From assembly GCF_003007685.1 (NCBI RefSeq), contig NZ_PXNN01000013.1, positions 186,001 through 250,000 of the forward strand: a DNA stretch of 64,000 nt. The letters run 5' to 3'. The DNA is from Marinobacter halophilus. GTDB taxonomy: Bacteria > Pseudomonadota > Gammaproteobacteria > Pseudomonadales > Oleiphilaceae. Positions 11,349-20,398 of this stretch are shown in pieces. Numbering within the stretch: the stretch's first letter is position 1; the number at the start of each line of letters is the position of its first letter. Position numbers and translations under genes: made by a program. The notes beneath the pieces are model-generated. The model was not told the origin of the DNA. It did no database searches and worked only from the letters and a program-made list of their open reading frames with translations.

Positions 11349-13139
11349 TTAGATTTCGTTAGCGGCCAGAGCCATCATCGACTCGCTTCCGCTGCGAATG
11401 CCTTCGGCCAGGGACACTGTCTTCGGCAACAGGCGATCGAAGTAGAAACGTGCGGTTTTTAGCTTGCCGGTGTAGAAGCCGGAGGTGTCGCCCTCAGCCT
11501 TCGGTGCGGCGGCTTTGACCGACTTGGCCCACATGAACGCCAGTGCGGTATAACCGAACATGTCCAGGTAGTCCACGGCGGCGGCGCCAACAGCATTGGG
11601 GTTGTCAGTGGCCTGATTGATCACGTGTTCGGTAACGTCAGACAGGCGCTCCAGAGCAGCTGCCAACGGCTCCAGGTACGGCCTGAGAGCGGGATCAGTG
11701 CTGTTTTCTTCAATAAACGCAGCAACGTCCTGAGCGAACAGTTCATAGAACTTGCCCTGGCTGCCCACAACCTTGCGCCCCATCAGGTCCATGGCCTGGA
11801 TGCCATTGGTGCCTTCGTAGATCTGGGTGATGCGGCAATCACGCACCAGCTGTTCCTGGCCCCACTCACGGATAAAGCCGTGACCACCGAAAACCTGCTG
11901 GCCAATGATGGTGGTTTCCAGGCCGCGATCGGTCAGGAAGGCTTTAGCGACCGGAGTCAGTAGCGCGACCATGCCTTCGGCGTGCTGGCGACGCTCATCG
12001 TCTTCCGCGTACTTGGAAATGTCCAGCCATTTGGCAACGTAGGTGGAGAATGTCCGGCCGCCTTCAACGTAGCCTTTCATAGTCAGCAGCATGCGACGTA
12101 CGTCCGGGTGCACCAGGATCGGGTCAGCGGCCTTTTCTGGCTGCTGGGCACCGGTGGGAGCACGGCTCTGGATGCGGTCGTTGGCGTATTCACGGGCGTT
12201 CTGCAAGGAGGCTTCCGCCGCACCAATGCCTTGAATGCCAACACCGAGGCGTTCGTAGTTCATCATGGTAAACATGGCGGCCAGGCCCTTGTTTTCTTCA
12301 CCGACCAGCCAGCCTTTGGCGCCGTCGAAGTTCATCACGCAGGTCGCCGAGGCCTTGATGCCCATCTTCTTCTCGATGGAGCCACAGCTGAAGCTGTTGC
12401 GCTCGCCCAGGGAACCGTCTTCGTTCACCATGAACTTGGGCACCAGAAACAGGGAGATGCCCTTGGGGCCTTTCGGGGCATTCGGCAGTTTCGCCAGTAC
12501 CAGGTGGACAATGTTCTCTGCCAGGTCGTGCTCGCCCCAGGTAATAAAGATCTTGGTGCCGGTGACATTGTAGGATCCGTCATCGTTGGGCTCGGCCTTG
12601 GTGCGGATAATACCAAGATCGGTACCCGCATGCGGCTCGGTCAGATCCATGGCGCCGGACCAGACACCGGAATACATGTTGGGCAGGTACCTTTCTTTCA
12701 ATTCTTGGCTGCCGTGAGCATCCAGCGCCAGGCAGGCACCGGCGGTCAGCATCGGGGCCAGGCCGAACGCCATATTGGCGCCTTGCATCATTTCTTCAAA
12801 CTGGGCGACCAGAGTTTTCGGCATGCCCATGCCGCCGAAGTCGGGGTTACCACCCAGACCGTTCCAACCACCCTCAACGATGGTCTGGTAGGCTTCTTTG
12901 AAACCCTCCGGACTGGTCACTTCGCCATCATTCCACTTGCAGCCCTGCTCATCCGCTTCACGGTTCAGGGGTGCCAGGACGCCGCCGGTAATTTTGCCGG
13001 CCTCTTCGAGGATCGCATCCGCGGTATCAGGATCCACGTTGTCAGCAATCTTGGGCAGTGATGCCCACAGGGAGGGCGCATCAAACACTTCGTTAAGCAC
13101 GAAACGCATGTCACGAAGGGGTGCCTGGTAATCAGCCAT
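11349..13139 (-). CDS. Acyl-CoA dehydrogenase, ~600-aa type (copy 1)
   Basis: FAD-dependent acyl-CoA dehydrogenase (596 aa) for the first step of fatty acid beta-oxidation. It has the N-terminal helical, middle beta (LTEPHAGTDLG and TGTKIFITWGEHD for substrate and flavin) and C-terminal helical domains, with the base Glu in QIYEGTNGIQAMDL, plus the extra C-terminal domain of the large bacterial subclass that includes DmdC and Pseudomonas long-chain enzymes. Which acyl chains it uses cannot be read from sequence. It is a paralogue of the next gene on the same strand (MADYQAPLRDMRFVL against MPEYKAPLRDIKFVM) and is separated from it by a terminator, so it likely has its own promoter in 13140-13300. 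Confidence 0.93.
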   Translation of the reverse strand: MADYQAPLRDMRFVLNEVFDAPSLWASLPKIADNVDPDTADAILEEAGKITGGVLAPLNREADEQGCKWNDGEVTSPEGFKEAYQTIVEGGWNGLGGNPDFGGMGMPKTLVAQFEEMMQGANMAFGLAPMLTAGACLALDAHGSQELKERYLPNMYSGVWSGAMDLTEPHAGTDLGIIRTKAEPNDDGSYNVTGTKIFITWGEHDLAENIVHLVLAKLPNAPKGPKGISLFLVPKFMVNEDGSLGERNSFSCGSIEKKMGIKASATCVMNFDGAKGWLVGEENKGLAAMFTMMNYERLGVGIQGIGAAEASLQNAREYANDRIQSRAPTGAQQPEKAADPILVHPDVRRMLLTMKGYVEGGRTFSTYVAKWLDISKYAEDDERRQHAEGMVALLTPVAKAFLTDRGLETTIIGQQVFGGHGFIREWGQEQLVRDCRITQIYEGTNGIQAMDLMGRKVVGSQGKFYELFAQDVAAFIEENSTDPALRPYLEPLAAALERLSDVTEHVINQATDNPNAVGAAAVDYLDMFGYTALAFMWAKSVKAAAPKAEGDTSGFYTGKLKTARFYFDRLLPKTVSLAEGIRSGSESMMALAANEI

Positions 13140-13305
13140 GTAAAACTCTCCAGAAATTCAGTCAGTCACTTTGGGAGGACGACCCGACAAACGCCTTCTT
13201 AAATAATGAAGGCCGGATTGCGTCCACCCGCTCGGCTATGTGTCCGAAACAAGGTTGTTGTTCTGTGGCGCATTATTCTACCTCAAAACACGCCACCGAC
13301 TCATG

Positions 13306-13341
13306 AAAAAAGCCCGTCTCCTGACGGAGAACGGGCTTTTT
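13306..13341 (-). terminator. Rho-independent terminator after acyl-CoA dehydrogenase copy 2
   Basis: AAAAAAGCCCGT pairs with ACGGGCTTTTT, and an inner CTCC/GGAG pairing closes around TGAC. Read on the minus strand the stem ends in a T-run 32 bp after the stop codon of the 13373-15172 gene. The T-run on the plus strand has no gene to serve. Confidence 0.85.
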
Positions 13342-13372
13342 CTGTGCCATCAACCAGATAGCAACCCCAGCC

Positions 13373-15172
13373 TTAGAGGGCGAAGGCTTCTTCTGGCATG
13401 TCCAGCAGGCTACCGGAACCCGCCAGCATGGTTTCTGCGTGGGTCTTGGTGCGCGGCAACAGACGCTTGAAGTAGAAGCGTGCGGTCTGGACCTTGGCGT
13501 TGTAGAACATCTCTTCCGAGGTGCCATCCGCCATTTTGTCCAGAGCTACCTTGGCCATGCGTGCCCACAGGTAGGCAAACACGGCGTAACCGGAGTACAT
13601 CAGGTAATCAACCGCAGCGGCACCGACTTCTTCACGGTCCTTCATCGCGGTCATACCGATCTTCATCGTCAGGTCGCCCCACTCCTTGTTGATCGCAGCC
13701 AGCGGCTCGATAAACTCTTTCATTTGTTCGTTGTCCGCGTTTTCTTTGCAGAACACGTGCACCTGCTTGGTGAAGCCTTTCAGAGATTCGCCCTGGGTCA
13801 TCAACACTTTACGACCCAGCAGGTCCAGCGCCTGAATACCGGTGGTGCCTTCGTAGATCATGCCGATACGGGCATCACGTACGTTTTGTTCCATGCCCCA
13901 CTCAGCGATGAAACCGTGACCACCGTAGACCTGCATACCCAGGTTGGCAGCTTCGTAACCGATTTCGGTCAGGAATGCTTTGGCAATCGGGGTCAGGAAG
14001 CCCAGAGCTTCATCAGCAGCCTTGCGCTCTTCAGCGGTTTTGCCGCGCTGAACGATATCAGCCTGCTGGGCGGTCAAGTAAATCAGAGCACGGGCGCCTT
14101 CGGCGACTGCTTTCTGGGTCAGCAGCATACGACGCACGTCCGGATGAACAATGATCGGATCGGCAATACCGTCCGGGTTCTTGGCACCGCTCAGTGAGCG
14201 CATGGCCAGACGGTCTTTGGCGTAGGTCAGGGAACCCTGGAAGCCAAGCTCGGCAGCACCCAGACCCTGGATCGCAGTACCGATACGGGCGACGTTCATG
14301 AACGTGAACATGCAGTTCAGGCCCTTGTTCTCAGGCCCGATCAGCCAGCCTTTGGCGCCGTCGAAGTTCATTACGCAGGTGGCGTTACCGTGGATGCCCA
14401 TCTTGTGCTCGATGGAACCACAGGAAACCGCATTGCGATCGCCGGCAGAGCCGTCTTCGTTAGGCAGGCACTTGGGAACGATAAACAGGGAGATACCTTT
14501 GGTACCTTCCGGAGCGCCCGGCAGGCGAGCCAGAACGATATGGACGATGTTCTCGGCCATGTCGTGCTCACCGGCAGAGATGAAGATTTTGGTGCCGGTG
14601 ATGCTGTAGGTACCGTCAGCGTTCGGCTCAGCCTTGGTGCGTAGGGTGCCCAGATCAGAACCACAGTGTGACTCAGTCAAACACATGGTGCCTGTCCACT
14701 CACCGCTGATCAGCTTGGTGAGGTACGTCTGCTTCTGCTCTTCGGTACCATGCTCTTCGATGGTGTTGGTGGCACCATGGCTGAGGCCGGGGTACATGCC
14801 AAAGGACCAGTTACAGGTACCCATCATTTCACTCATCACGATACCCAGGGAGCTCGGCAAACCCTGGCCGCCGTAGTTGGTATCGGCGGTCATCGAAGGC
14901 CAGCCGCCTTCGATGTACTGTTGGTAGGCTTCTTTGAAGCCGGTCGGCGTTTTAACACCGTCTTCGCTCCAGACACAGCCTTCAATATCACCGACTCGGT
15001 TCAGCGGAGACACTACCTGCTCACAGAACTTTGCACCTTCCTGGATAATGGCATCCACCATATCCGGAGTGGCGTCTTCGGCACCTTCCAGATTGGTGTA
15101 GTGCTGCTCGCTGTTCAGCAGCTCGGTCATAACAAATTTGATATCACGCAGGGGCGCTTTGTATTCAGGCAT
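13373..15172 (-). CDS. Acyl-CoA dehydrogenase, ~600-aa type (copy 2)
   Basis: Paralogue of the preceding enzyme (599 aa) with the same domain order and the catalytic Glu in MIYEGTTGIQALDLLGRK; LTESHCGSDLGTLRTKAE and TGTKIFISAGEHD mark the flavin and substrate region. Start set at ATG 15172, preceded on its strand by GAGGTGG at a 5-nt spacing; the GTG at 15181 falls upstream of that site and is rejected. Two PsrA-like operators lie 99-123 bp upstream, which fits induction by long-chain acyl-CoA. It is ended by its own terminator, so the pair is not a simple operon. Confidence 0.93.
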   Translation of the reverse strand: MPEYKAPLRDIKFVMTELLNSEQHYTNLEGAEDATPDMVDAIIQEGAKFCEQVVSPLNRVGDIEGCVWSEDGVKTPTGFKEAYQQYIEGGWPSMTADTNYGGQGLPSSLGIVMSEMMGTCNWSFGMYPGLSHGATNTIEEHGTEEQKQTYLTKLISGEWTGTMCLTESHCGSDLGTLRTKAEPNADGTYSITGTKIFISAGEHDMAENIVHIVLARLPGAPEGTKGISLFIVPKCLPNEDGSAGDRNAVSCGSIEHKMGIHGNATCVMNFDGAKGWLIGPENKGLNCMFTFMNVARIGTAIQGLGAAELGFQGSLTYAKDRLAMRSLSGAKNPDGIADPIIVHPDVRRMLLTQKAVAEGARALIYLTAQQADIVQRGKTAEERKAADEALGFLTPIAKAFLTEIGYEAANLGMQVYGGHGFIAEWGMEQNVRDARIGMIYEGTTGIQALDLLGRKVLMTQGESLKGFTKQVHVFCKENADNEQMKEFIEPLAAINKEWGDLTMKIGMTAMKDREEVGAAAVDYLMYSGYAVFAYLWARMAKVALDKMADGTSEEMFYNAKVQTARFYFKRLLPRTKTHAETMLAGSGSLLDMPEEAFAL

Positions 15173-15269
15173 GGAATCCACCTCGGTTCTCGGCCTAGGC
15201 TGACTTGAATAACAGCTTTCGGCCTTGGTTTTGCTCAGAAACCATGATGCACTGCATCACGGCCTTAAT

Positions 15270-15296
15270 TAAACACTTGTTTGAAACATACGTTTT
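15270..15296 (-). promoter_or_regulatory. Two tandem PsrA-like operators
   Basis: AAAC-ACTT-GTTT (15271-15282) and AAAC-ATAC-GTTT (15284-15295) are two perfect AAAC-N4-GTTT palindromes, 13 bp centre to centre. The recalled PsrA consensus is (G/C)AAAC-N2to4-GTTT(G/C): site one has the right-hand G, site two the left-hand G. They lie about 110 bp upstream of acyl-CoA dehydrogenase copy 2, where a fatty-acid-responsive TetR repressor would be expected. Confidence 0.55.
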
Positions 15297-15407
15297 GTAG
15301 CACAGAATTGTCAATAGCCCTGGTTAAAAATTGTGTTGCGATGTGTGTCCCGAAAGCAGAGGGAAAAGACATTAGAAATGAGCGCCGGGGCTCAGGAACA
15401 GAGGGGT

Positions 15408-16121
15408 TCAGGCAAACACTGAGGTGACGGATTCGGGGGCACCAGTCTGCATAGCGAAAATGCTTCGGTAGGTCTCATTCGCTTGCCGGCCATTAGCGGT
15501 CGGTCCATCCTGGTCTCCATCCGCCGATGACGCAGCCGCTGCACCAGCTTGCTGACCCTCGTCGCCAACAGCCATTTCAGACTGCGCCTGCAACATAGTT
15601 TGCATGGCTTGGGCTGCCACCGCGCGATCTTGCGCAGATGGCTGCGCCGGGGCCATGGCGGCCGCGCGCACAACCCGCATCTTCTCAACGGTAGCTTGAG
15701 GATCGCCCGCCACCGGGGAAACGTCTATCGGGACCTCACCACCGACCGCATATTGCGCGCCGTCAGGCCCCCGCTGATAGGTAAATGACATAGCCCCGGC
15801 GTATTGCCCGCCAACCGCCTGGTGCGCAGCTTCGTGAGCGCGCACCTCTCGATCCCGGGCCTTAAGATCGGCAAGCTCTTTGAGCTGGGCTTCCTCAAGC
15901 CCTTGCGGGTTGGGCTGCGCATCCCCTTCCTTGTCAGTCGCGGTGTTATCGGACCGGCTTTCGGGAGCCTGCTCGACACCCCGTGTGGCGTCGCCCGAAT
16001 CCGTTGCAAAGCCTTCACCGGATACACCACCCGAGCCAGACGGCGCAACGCTGCTGTTGGTTGCGGTCGCAGCGCCCGGGACAGTGGGGTAAACCGGAGA
16101 AATAGAGGGGAGCAAATTCAC
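15408..16121 (-). CDS. SprA-related putative metalloprotease
   Basis: A 237-aa protein. The first 90 residues are disordered and rich in Ser, Gly, Ala, Asp and Glu; the core begins at LKELADLKARDREVRAHE and carries a zinc-peptidase-like HEAAH motif near residue 96, followed by GAMSFTYQRGPDG and YAVGGEVPIDVSPV, the signature of the SprA family (PF12118-like, putative metalloprotease). The C-terminal 60 residues are Ala/Gln-rich helices. No signal peptide is visible. The start is GTG without a strong ribosome binding site, 17 bp after the small rod-like gene, so the two are likely one operon. Substrate and role are unknown. Confidence 0.75.
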   Translation of the reverse strand: MNLLPSISPVYPTVPGAATATNSSVAPSGSGGVSGEGFATDSGDATRGVEQAPESRSDNTATDKEGDAQPNPQGLEEAQLKELADLKARDREVRAHEAAHQAVGGQYAGAMSFTYQRGPDGAQYAVGGEVPIDVSPVAGDPQATVEKMRVVRAAAMAPAQPSAQDRAVAAQAMQTMLQAQSEMAVGDEGQQAGAAAASSADGDQDGPTANGRQANETYRSIFAMQTGAPESVTSVFA

Positions 16122-16138
16122 AGTACCGTCAACTTCGG

Positions 16139-16378
16139 TCAGGCCCGGATATCCAGAAGGGTACCGAGGGTCTCGTCGGCCGTTTTGACCACTTGGGCGG
16201 AAGCTTCGACACTGCGTTCGTAGAGAATCATGTCAATCAGTGGTTCGGCCAGGTTGCCAGCAGCATTACCCTGAGGGCCATCAACACCGCCGCGAGCAAT
16301 TGTACGGGCCGCATTTTCCATGCCCGCCATGCCGTCCCGAATACCTTGTATGCCAAGAGAAAGAGTATTGTTGATCAC
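16139..16378 (-). CDS. Small flagellar rod/hook-like protein
   Basis: A 79-aa protein whose second half, NLAEPLIDMILYERSVEASAQ then VVKTADETLGTLLDIRA, follows the C-terminal helix signature of axial flagellar proteins (FlgC, FlgE, FlgG: two helices that build the rod or hook core). The N-terminal half (NNTLSLGIQGIRDGMAGM) resembles the matching N-terminal helix. It is far shorter than real rod proteins and has no D1 domain. Start chosen at GTG 16378, with AGGAAG 7 nt upstream; a TTG at 16402 is in frame. It precedes the SprA-like gene and no flagellar cluster is nearby. Confidence 0.6.
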   Translation of the reverse strand: MINNTLSLGIQGIRDGMAGMENAARTIARGGVDGPQGNAAGNLAEPLIDMILYERSVEASAQVVKTADETLGTLLDIRA

Positions 16379-16428
16379 GCCGGAGCTTCCTGTGACGATC
16401 AATTGATTTTATTTACGCACAATCTTGG

Positions 16429-17133
16429 TCAAATTTCAATCAGAGGTTTGATATTCAGGTAGCCCGCCAACATTTCAGGCAACCGGGCGGTAGACGTGGA
16501 TTCCATCCAGGGCAGAACACCGAGACACGCGGCGCCAAGGTGCACACTCAGGTAGTTCAGGGTTTCCTGTTCGCAGCTCATGGCCTCAGCCTCGGGATGG
16601 TTGCCCACCCAACCCGCCACAAACAGACCATCGGCGCGGATGGCTTCGGCGGTGAGCAGGGCATGGTTGATGCAGCCCAGTTTGAGCGGTACCACCAGAA
16701 TGACATCCAACCCCAGTTCGCGCGGGACCGCCGAGTAGCTTTCCCGGTCGTTCAGAGGTACCCGCCAGCCGCCGGCTCCCTCAATGAGCATGAGATCGGC
16801 CGGGCGAATCTGCAAGCCACGGCAGAAACCGATAAGGCGCTGGGCCGTAAGGAGTTTGCCGGCCTGCTCTGCTGCTACATGGGGCGCAATGGCGGGCTCC
16901 AGGGCAATGGGGTTGATGGTGTCGTAAGCAACGTCTTCGGTCATAGCTGCCTGAAGCATGAGGGCGTCTTCATTCCGCAGGCCTTCCCCGGTCTGGTCGC
17001 AGCCTGAGGCAATCGGCTTCATGGCCAGGGTGCGCTTGCCCGCCGCCTTTGCCGCTTCCAGAATCGCTGCAGCAGCGATGGTTTTGCCCACACCGGTGTC
17101 GGTGCCGGTTACAAAATAGGTTTTCTTTGCCAT
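16429..17133 (-). CDS. bioD: Dethiobiotin synthetase BioD
   Basis: ATP-dependent enzyme that closes the ureido ring of dethiobiotin from DAPA and CO2 (234 aa). The P-loop GTDTGVGKT is at residues 8-16 and IEGAGGWRVPL, the second nucleotide and substrate loop, at about 115-125. The ATG at 17133 gives the standard MAKKTYFVTGTDTG start; the longer open frame upstream runs into the end of bioC and is not supported. Last gene of the bioBFCD run. Confidence 0.95.
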   Translation of the reverse strand: MAKKTYFVTGTDTGVGKTIAAAAILEAAKAAGKRTLAMKPIASGCDQTGEGLRNEDALMLQAAMTEDVAYDTINPIALEPAIAPHVAAEQAGKLLTAQRLIGFCRGLQIRPADLMLIEGAGGWRVPLNDRESYSAVPRELGLDVILVVPLKLGCINHALLTAEAIRADGLFVAGWVGNHPEAEAMSCEQETLNYLSVHLGAACLGVLPWMESTSTARLPEMLAGYLNIKPLIEI

Positions 17134-17231
17134 CTGGGTGGTCTCGTTCTGGGTGCAGGATGGGGGTGTGACACCCTCACCCCATGTCATCGAAGTGTAG
17201 TCTGCTTTGAACCAATGTCGACGGAGAAGCC

Positions 17232-18062
17232 CTATGCAGAGTAGGGCTTTAACCAATACAACCAGCCTGCCTCGTAAGTCACCAAAACACCGCTGTCATC
17301 GCTTCCGGGAAAAGCCCGGCACATGGCCCTAAACCGTCCCGGGGCCGTAGCCGTTCGGCGTCTTTCTTCACCCTTGAAACCCGCCCCGAGATCTTTCAGT
17401 TCCCGGTTCAGTGCCATCGGTGAATCGTAGCGCAGAATAATGGAATTCACCTCCAGCTCAGAATCAGGCAAGGTGTCTGCCGTCAAAGCTCGCCAATCTT
17501 CCTCTGAGGCAAACCGGTTGACATGGGCTTGCCCCGGATCCACTTTGGCCCAGGCTTGTTTGAGCTCCCTCAGGGTGCCATCAAGCAGTGTTGAAACAAC
17601 CAGAACTCCGCCGGGCTTCAGGACTCTTCGGCACTCGGCAAGAACAACGTCAGGGCGGCGGCTCCACTGAATCATCAGGTTACTGAAGATCAGGTCAACG
17701 CTCTGGTCCGCCAACGGCAGTTGTTCGGCATCGGCGTTGAGCCAGGCGGCAATGTCTGGGCCGGTGGTTCTGGCCTGCTCGATCATGCCCGGAGCGAGAT
17801 CGGCGCCGGTGATCGCAGCATTCGGATACGTGACGGCGAGCTTACGGGTAAACCAGCCGGTACCACAGCCCAGATCGAGTATGGCTTGGGGCGACAGATT
17901 ACCCGGAATATTAACGAGCATGGCGTCGCCCATGGTTTTTTGCAGGCGCGACGCGCTGTCGTAAGTGCGGCTGGCCCCGCCAAAGCCACGCGCGATCGAC
18001 TGCTTGGTGCCGGAATCTCCATCGGCAGGGGTGATTTCGGACAGGTCGGTGAACACGTTCAA
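17232..18062 (-). CDS. bioC: Malonyl-ACP O-methyltransferase BioC
   Basis: SAM-dependent methyltransferase that methylates the free carboxyl of malonyl-ACP so that the fatty acid enzymes can build the pimeloyl chain (276 aa). The SAM motif is ILDLGCGTGWFTRKLA, followed by ADLAPGMIEQA and FSNLMIQWS, typical of BioC. The start is TTG, overlapping the bioF stop by 4 bp (TTGA); a GTG two codons later is an alternative. The gene sits directly after bioF, where Pseudomonas has bioH. Confidence 0.93.
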   Translation of the reverse strand: MNVFTDLSEITPADGDSGTKQSIARGFGGASRTYDSASRLQKTMGDAMLVNIPGNLSPQAILDLGCGTGWFTRKLAVTYPNAAITGADLAPGMIEQARTTGPDIAAWLNADAEQLPLADQSVDLIFSNLMIQWSRRPDVVLAECRRVLKPGGVLVVSTLLDGTLRELKQAWAKVDPGQAHVNRFASEEDWRALTADTLPDSELEVNSIILRYDSPMALNRELKDLGAGFKGEERRRTATAPGRFRAMCRAFPGSDDSGVLVTYEAGWLYWLKPYSA

Positions 18063-19246
18063 ACCGCCACCGTTTTCTGGTAATCACTACCCGGGAGCAG
18101 CGCCCGACTTTGTGCCAAGGCGTTCAGCAACCGGTCAACCTGCTCAAAACTATGCACAGCACTCAAGGTCACCCGCAGTCTAGCCTGACCTTCCGGCACC
18201 GTCGGTGGCCGAATAGCGGTAACCAGAACACCCTGTTGCTCCAGAGCCTGGCTCAGCGCCAGGGTTTCCTGATTACCACCGACTAGAATGGGCTGGATTG
18301 GCGATTGCGACGGCATCAAATGATATCCCAGCTGCTCCGCCCCGGCCCGAAAATGCACAATCAATTCACTGAGGTGTTGCCGCCGCGGGTCGTCCGCCTC
18401 GATCAGGTCCAGGCTGGCACAGGTCGCCGCCGCCAGCGCCGGCGGCATCGCCGTGGTGTAAATGTAGGTCCGGGCCTTCTGCACCAGATAATCCATCAAC
18501 ACCGCCGGCCCTGCCACAAACGCGCCACTGGTACCCACCGCCTTGCCCAGCGTGCCGATCAGCACCGGCACCTCGTCTTCCGACAACCCGGCCGCCAATA
18601 CACTGCCCCGGCCCTGAGGACCCAGCACGCCAATGCCGTGGGCATCGTCCACCACCAGCAGCGCGTCGTGGGCCTTGCAGACCCGGGCCAGGTCCTTCAA
18701 CGGCGCCACATCGCCGTCCATACTGAACACCCCGTCCGTCACCACCAGCTTGTGTCCGGACGTCTCCGCCAGCATGGCCGCCAACGCTGCCACATCGCCA
18801 TGGGCATAACGCCGCGCCCGGGCCCGGCTCAGAATGCAGCCATCGATAATCGACGCATGGTTCAGGCGATCCGAAAAAATCGTATCACCACGACCCGCCA
18901 GCGCCGAGATCACGCCCAAATTGGCCATGTACCCGGTCGAAAAAAACAACGCCGCACTGCGCTGGGTAAACGCCGCCAGGCGCTGCTCCAATTGATGATG
19001 AGACTGATGATGACCACACACCAGATGCGACGCCGCACCGCCGAGCCCGGTTTCCGGCAGGGCATTGGTCAGGGCGTCGATATTGCGTGGGTGATTGGCG
19101 AGACCCAGATAATCATTACTGCAGAACGACAACAACGACTTGCCATCCGCGATCAGCTCCGGCTGTTGAGGGCCGGAAACCAGGCGGCGAGTCCGGTAGA
19201 GACCGGCCTGTTTCCGTTGTTCAATTTCGTGGGCAAAATCACGCAT
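18059..19246 (-). CDS. bioF: 8-amino-7-oxononanoate synthase BioF
   Basis: PLP-dependent enzyme condensing pimeloyl-ACP with L-alanine (395 aa). The PLP lysine is in GTLGKAVGTSGAF near residue 236, and VVDDAHGIGVLGPQGRG carries the aspartate and histidine that hold the cofactor. Start at ATG 19246, normal for the family. It lies 83 bp downstream of bioB and overlaps bioC. Confidence 0.96.
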   Translation of the reverse strand: MRDFAHEIEQRKQAGLYRTRRLVSGPQQPELIADGKSLLSFCSNDYLGLANHPRNIDALTNALPETGLGGAASHLVCGHHQSHHQLEQRLAAFTQRSAALFFSTGYMANLGVISALAGRGDTIFSDRLNHASIIDGCILSRARARRYAHGDVAALAAMLAETSGHKLVVTDGVFSMDGDVAPLKDLARVCKAHDALLVVDDAHGIGVLGPQGRGSVLAAGLSEDEVPVLIGTLGKAVGTSGAFVAGPAVLMDYLVQKARTYIYTTAMPPALAAATCASLDLIEADDPRRQHLSELIVHFRAGAEQLGYHLMPSQSPIQPILVGGNQETLALSQALEQQGVLVTAIRPPTVPEGQARLRVTLSAVHSFEQVDRLLNALAQSRALLPGSDYQKTVAV

Positions 19247-19329
19247 ATCAACCGCACAGCCAATCAGAACAAACCGTCATTGAAACCCGCACGGAGCTCG
19301 AACGTGAGGGTCGGGGAAGGCCTGAAAGA

Positions 19330-20388
19330 TCAGGCCGACTCGCGAGTCGCGTCATAGAACATGTGCCTGGTGGCCTCATATTCGACGGCCTCGGCCAGCA
19401 CCTCTTCTTCCTGCGCCTCGGTCGCACACTGCTCCCGCTGCTCAGGCCGAATCCCCAGCTTGGCGAACAACTGCATATCCGCATCCGCCTCCGGATTCGA
19501 CGTGGTCAGCAACTTCTCGCCATAGAAAATCGAATTCGCACCAGCGAAGAAGCATAACGCTTGCATCTGCTCATTCATTTGCTCCCGGCCCGCGGACAAC
19601 CGCACATGCGACGCAGGCATCATAATCCGCGCCACCGCCAGCATCCGAATAAACTCAAACGGCTCCAGATCCTCCACATTCTCCAGTGGCGTACCCTTCA
19701 CCTTCACCAGCATATTCACCGGCACACTCTCCGGGTGCTGCGGCAGATTCGCCAGCTGCACCAACAAGCCAACCCGATCGTCCTCGTCTTCACCCATGCC
19801 CAGGATGCCACCGCAACACACTTTCATACCCGCCTTGCGCACGTTATCCAGCGTGTCCAGGCGGTCCTGATAGGTACGCGTCGTAATAATATGGCTGTAG
19901 TACTTCTCCGAGGTGTCCAGATTGTGGTTGTAATAATCCAGACCAGCGTCGGCCAGTTCCCGGGCCTCTTCCTCTTGCAGCATGCCCAGGGTCATACAGG
20001 TTTCCATGCCCAACGACTTAACCTGCTTCACCATGTCCAGCACATAAGGCATGTCTTTCTTGGACGGGCTGCGCCAGGCCGCGCCCATACAGAATCGGGA
20101 CGCCCCTTTTTGCTTAGCGGCACGCGCCTCAGCCACCACTTTCTCGATTTCCAGCAGCTTCTCTTTTTCCAGGCCAGTGTTGTAATGACCGCTCTGGGGG
20201 CAATACTTGCAGTCTTCCGGGCAGGCACCGGTCTTGATGGATAACAAGGTGCTGACCTGCACCTCGTTCGGATCAAAATGCTCACGGTGAACGGTTTGAG
20301 CCCGAAACAACAAGTCGTTGAACGGCAGGTTAAAAAGATCCCGGGCTTCCTGAAGTGTCCAGTCGTGGCGCAGCGCTGTGGCGGTCAT
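19330..20388 (-). CDS. bioB: Biotin synthase BioB
   Basis: Radical SAM enzyme inserting sulfur into dethiobiotin (352 aa). The radical SAM cysteines are in [11 protein letters not shown] and further cluster ligands lie in the conserved central region ([10 protein letters not shown], with R and C residues for the second cluster). The ATG at 20388 is preceded on its strand by AGGA 7 nt away. First gene of the bio operon; a BirA-like operator overlaps its leader 11-40 bp upstream, so repression by biotin-bound BirA is likely. Confidence 0.97.
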   Translation of the reverse strand: MTATALRHDWTLQEARDLFNLPFNDLLFRAQTVHREHFDPNEVQVSTLLSIKTGACPEDCKYCPQSGHYNTGLEKEKLLEIEKVVAEARAAKQKGASRFCMGAAWRSPSKKDMPYVLDMVKQVKSLGMETCMTLGMLQEEEARELADAGLDYYNHNLDTSEKYYSHIITTRTYQDRLDTLDNVRKAGMKVCCGGILGMGEDEDDRVGLLVQLANLPQHPESVPVNMLVKVKGTPLENVEDLEPFEFIRMLAVARIMMPASHVRLSAGREQMNEQMQALCFFAGANSIFYGEKLLTTSNPEADADMQLFAKLGIRPEQREQCATEAQEEEVLAEAVEYEATRHMFYDATRESA

Positions 20389-20398
20389 GGCAAAGTCC

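Noticed and set aside
11982-13061. 359-codon plus-strand frame opposite acyl-CoA dehydrogenase copy 1
   Set aside because: Antisense shadow of a conserved enzyme gene with no ribosome binding site or family match.
18305-19357. 350-codon plus-strand frame opposite bioF
   Set aside because: Arg/Gln/His-rich shadow composition and full overlap with a clear BioF coding sequence.
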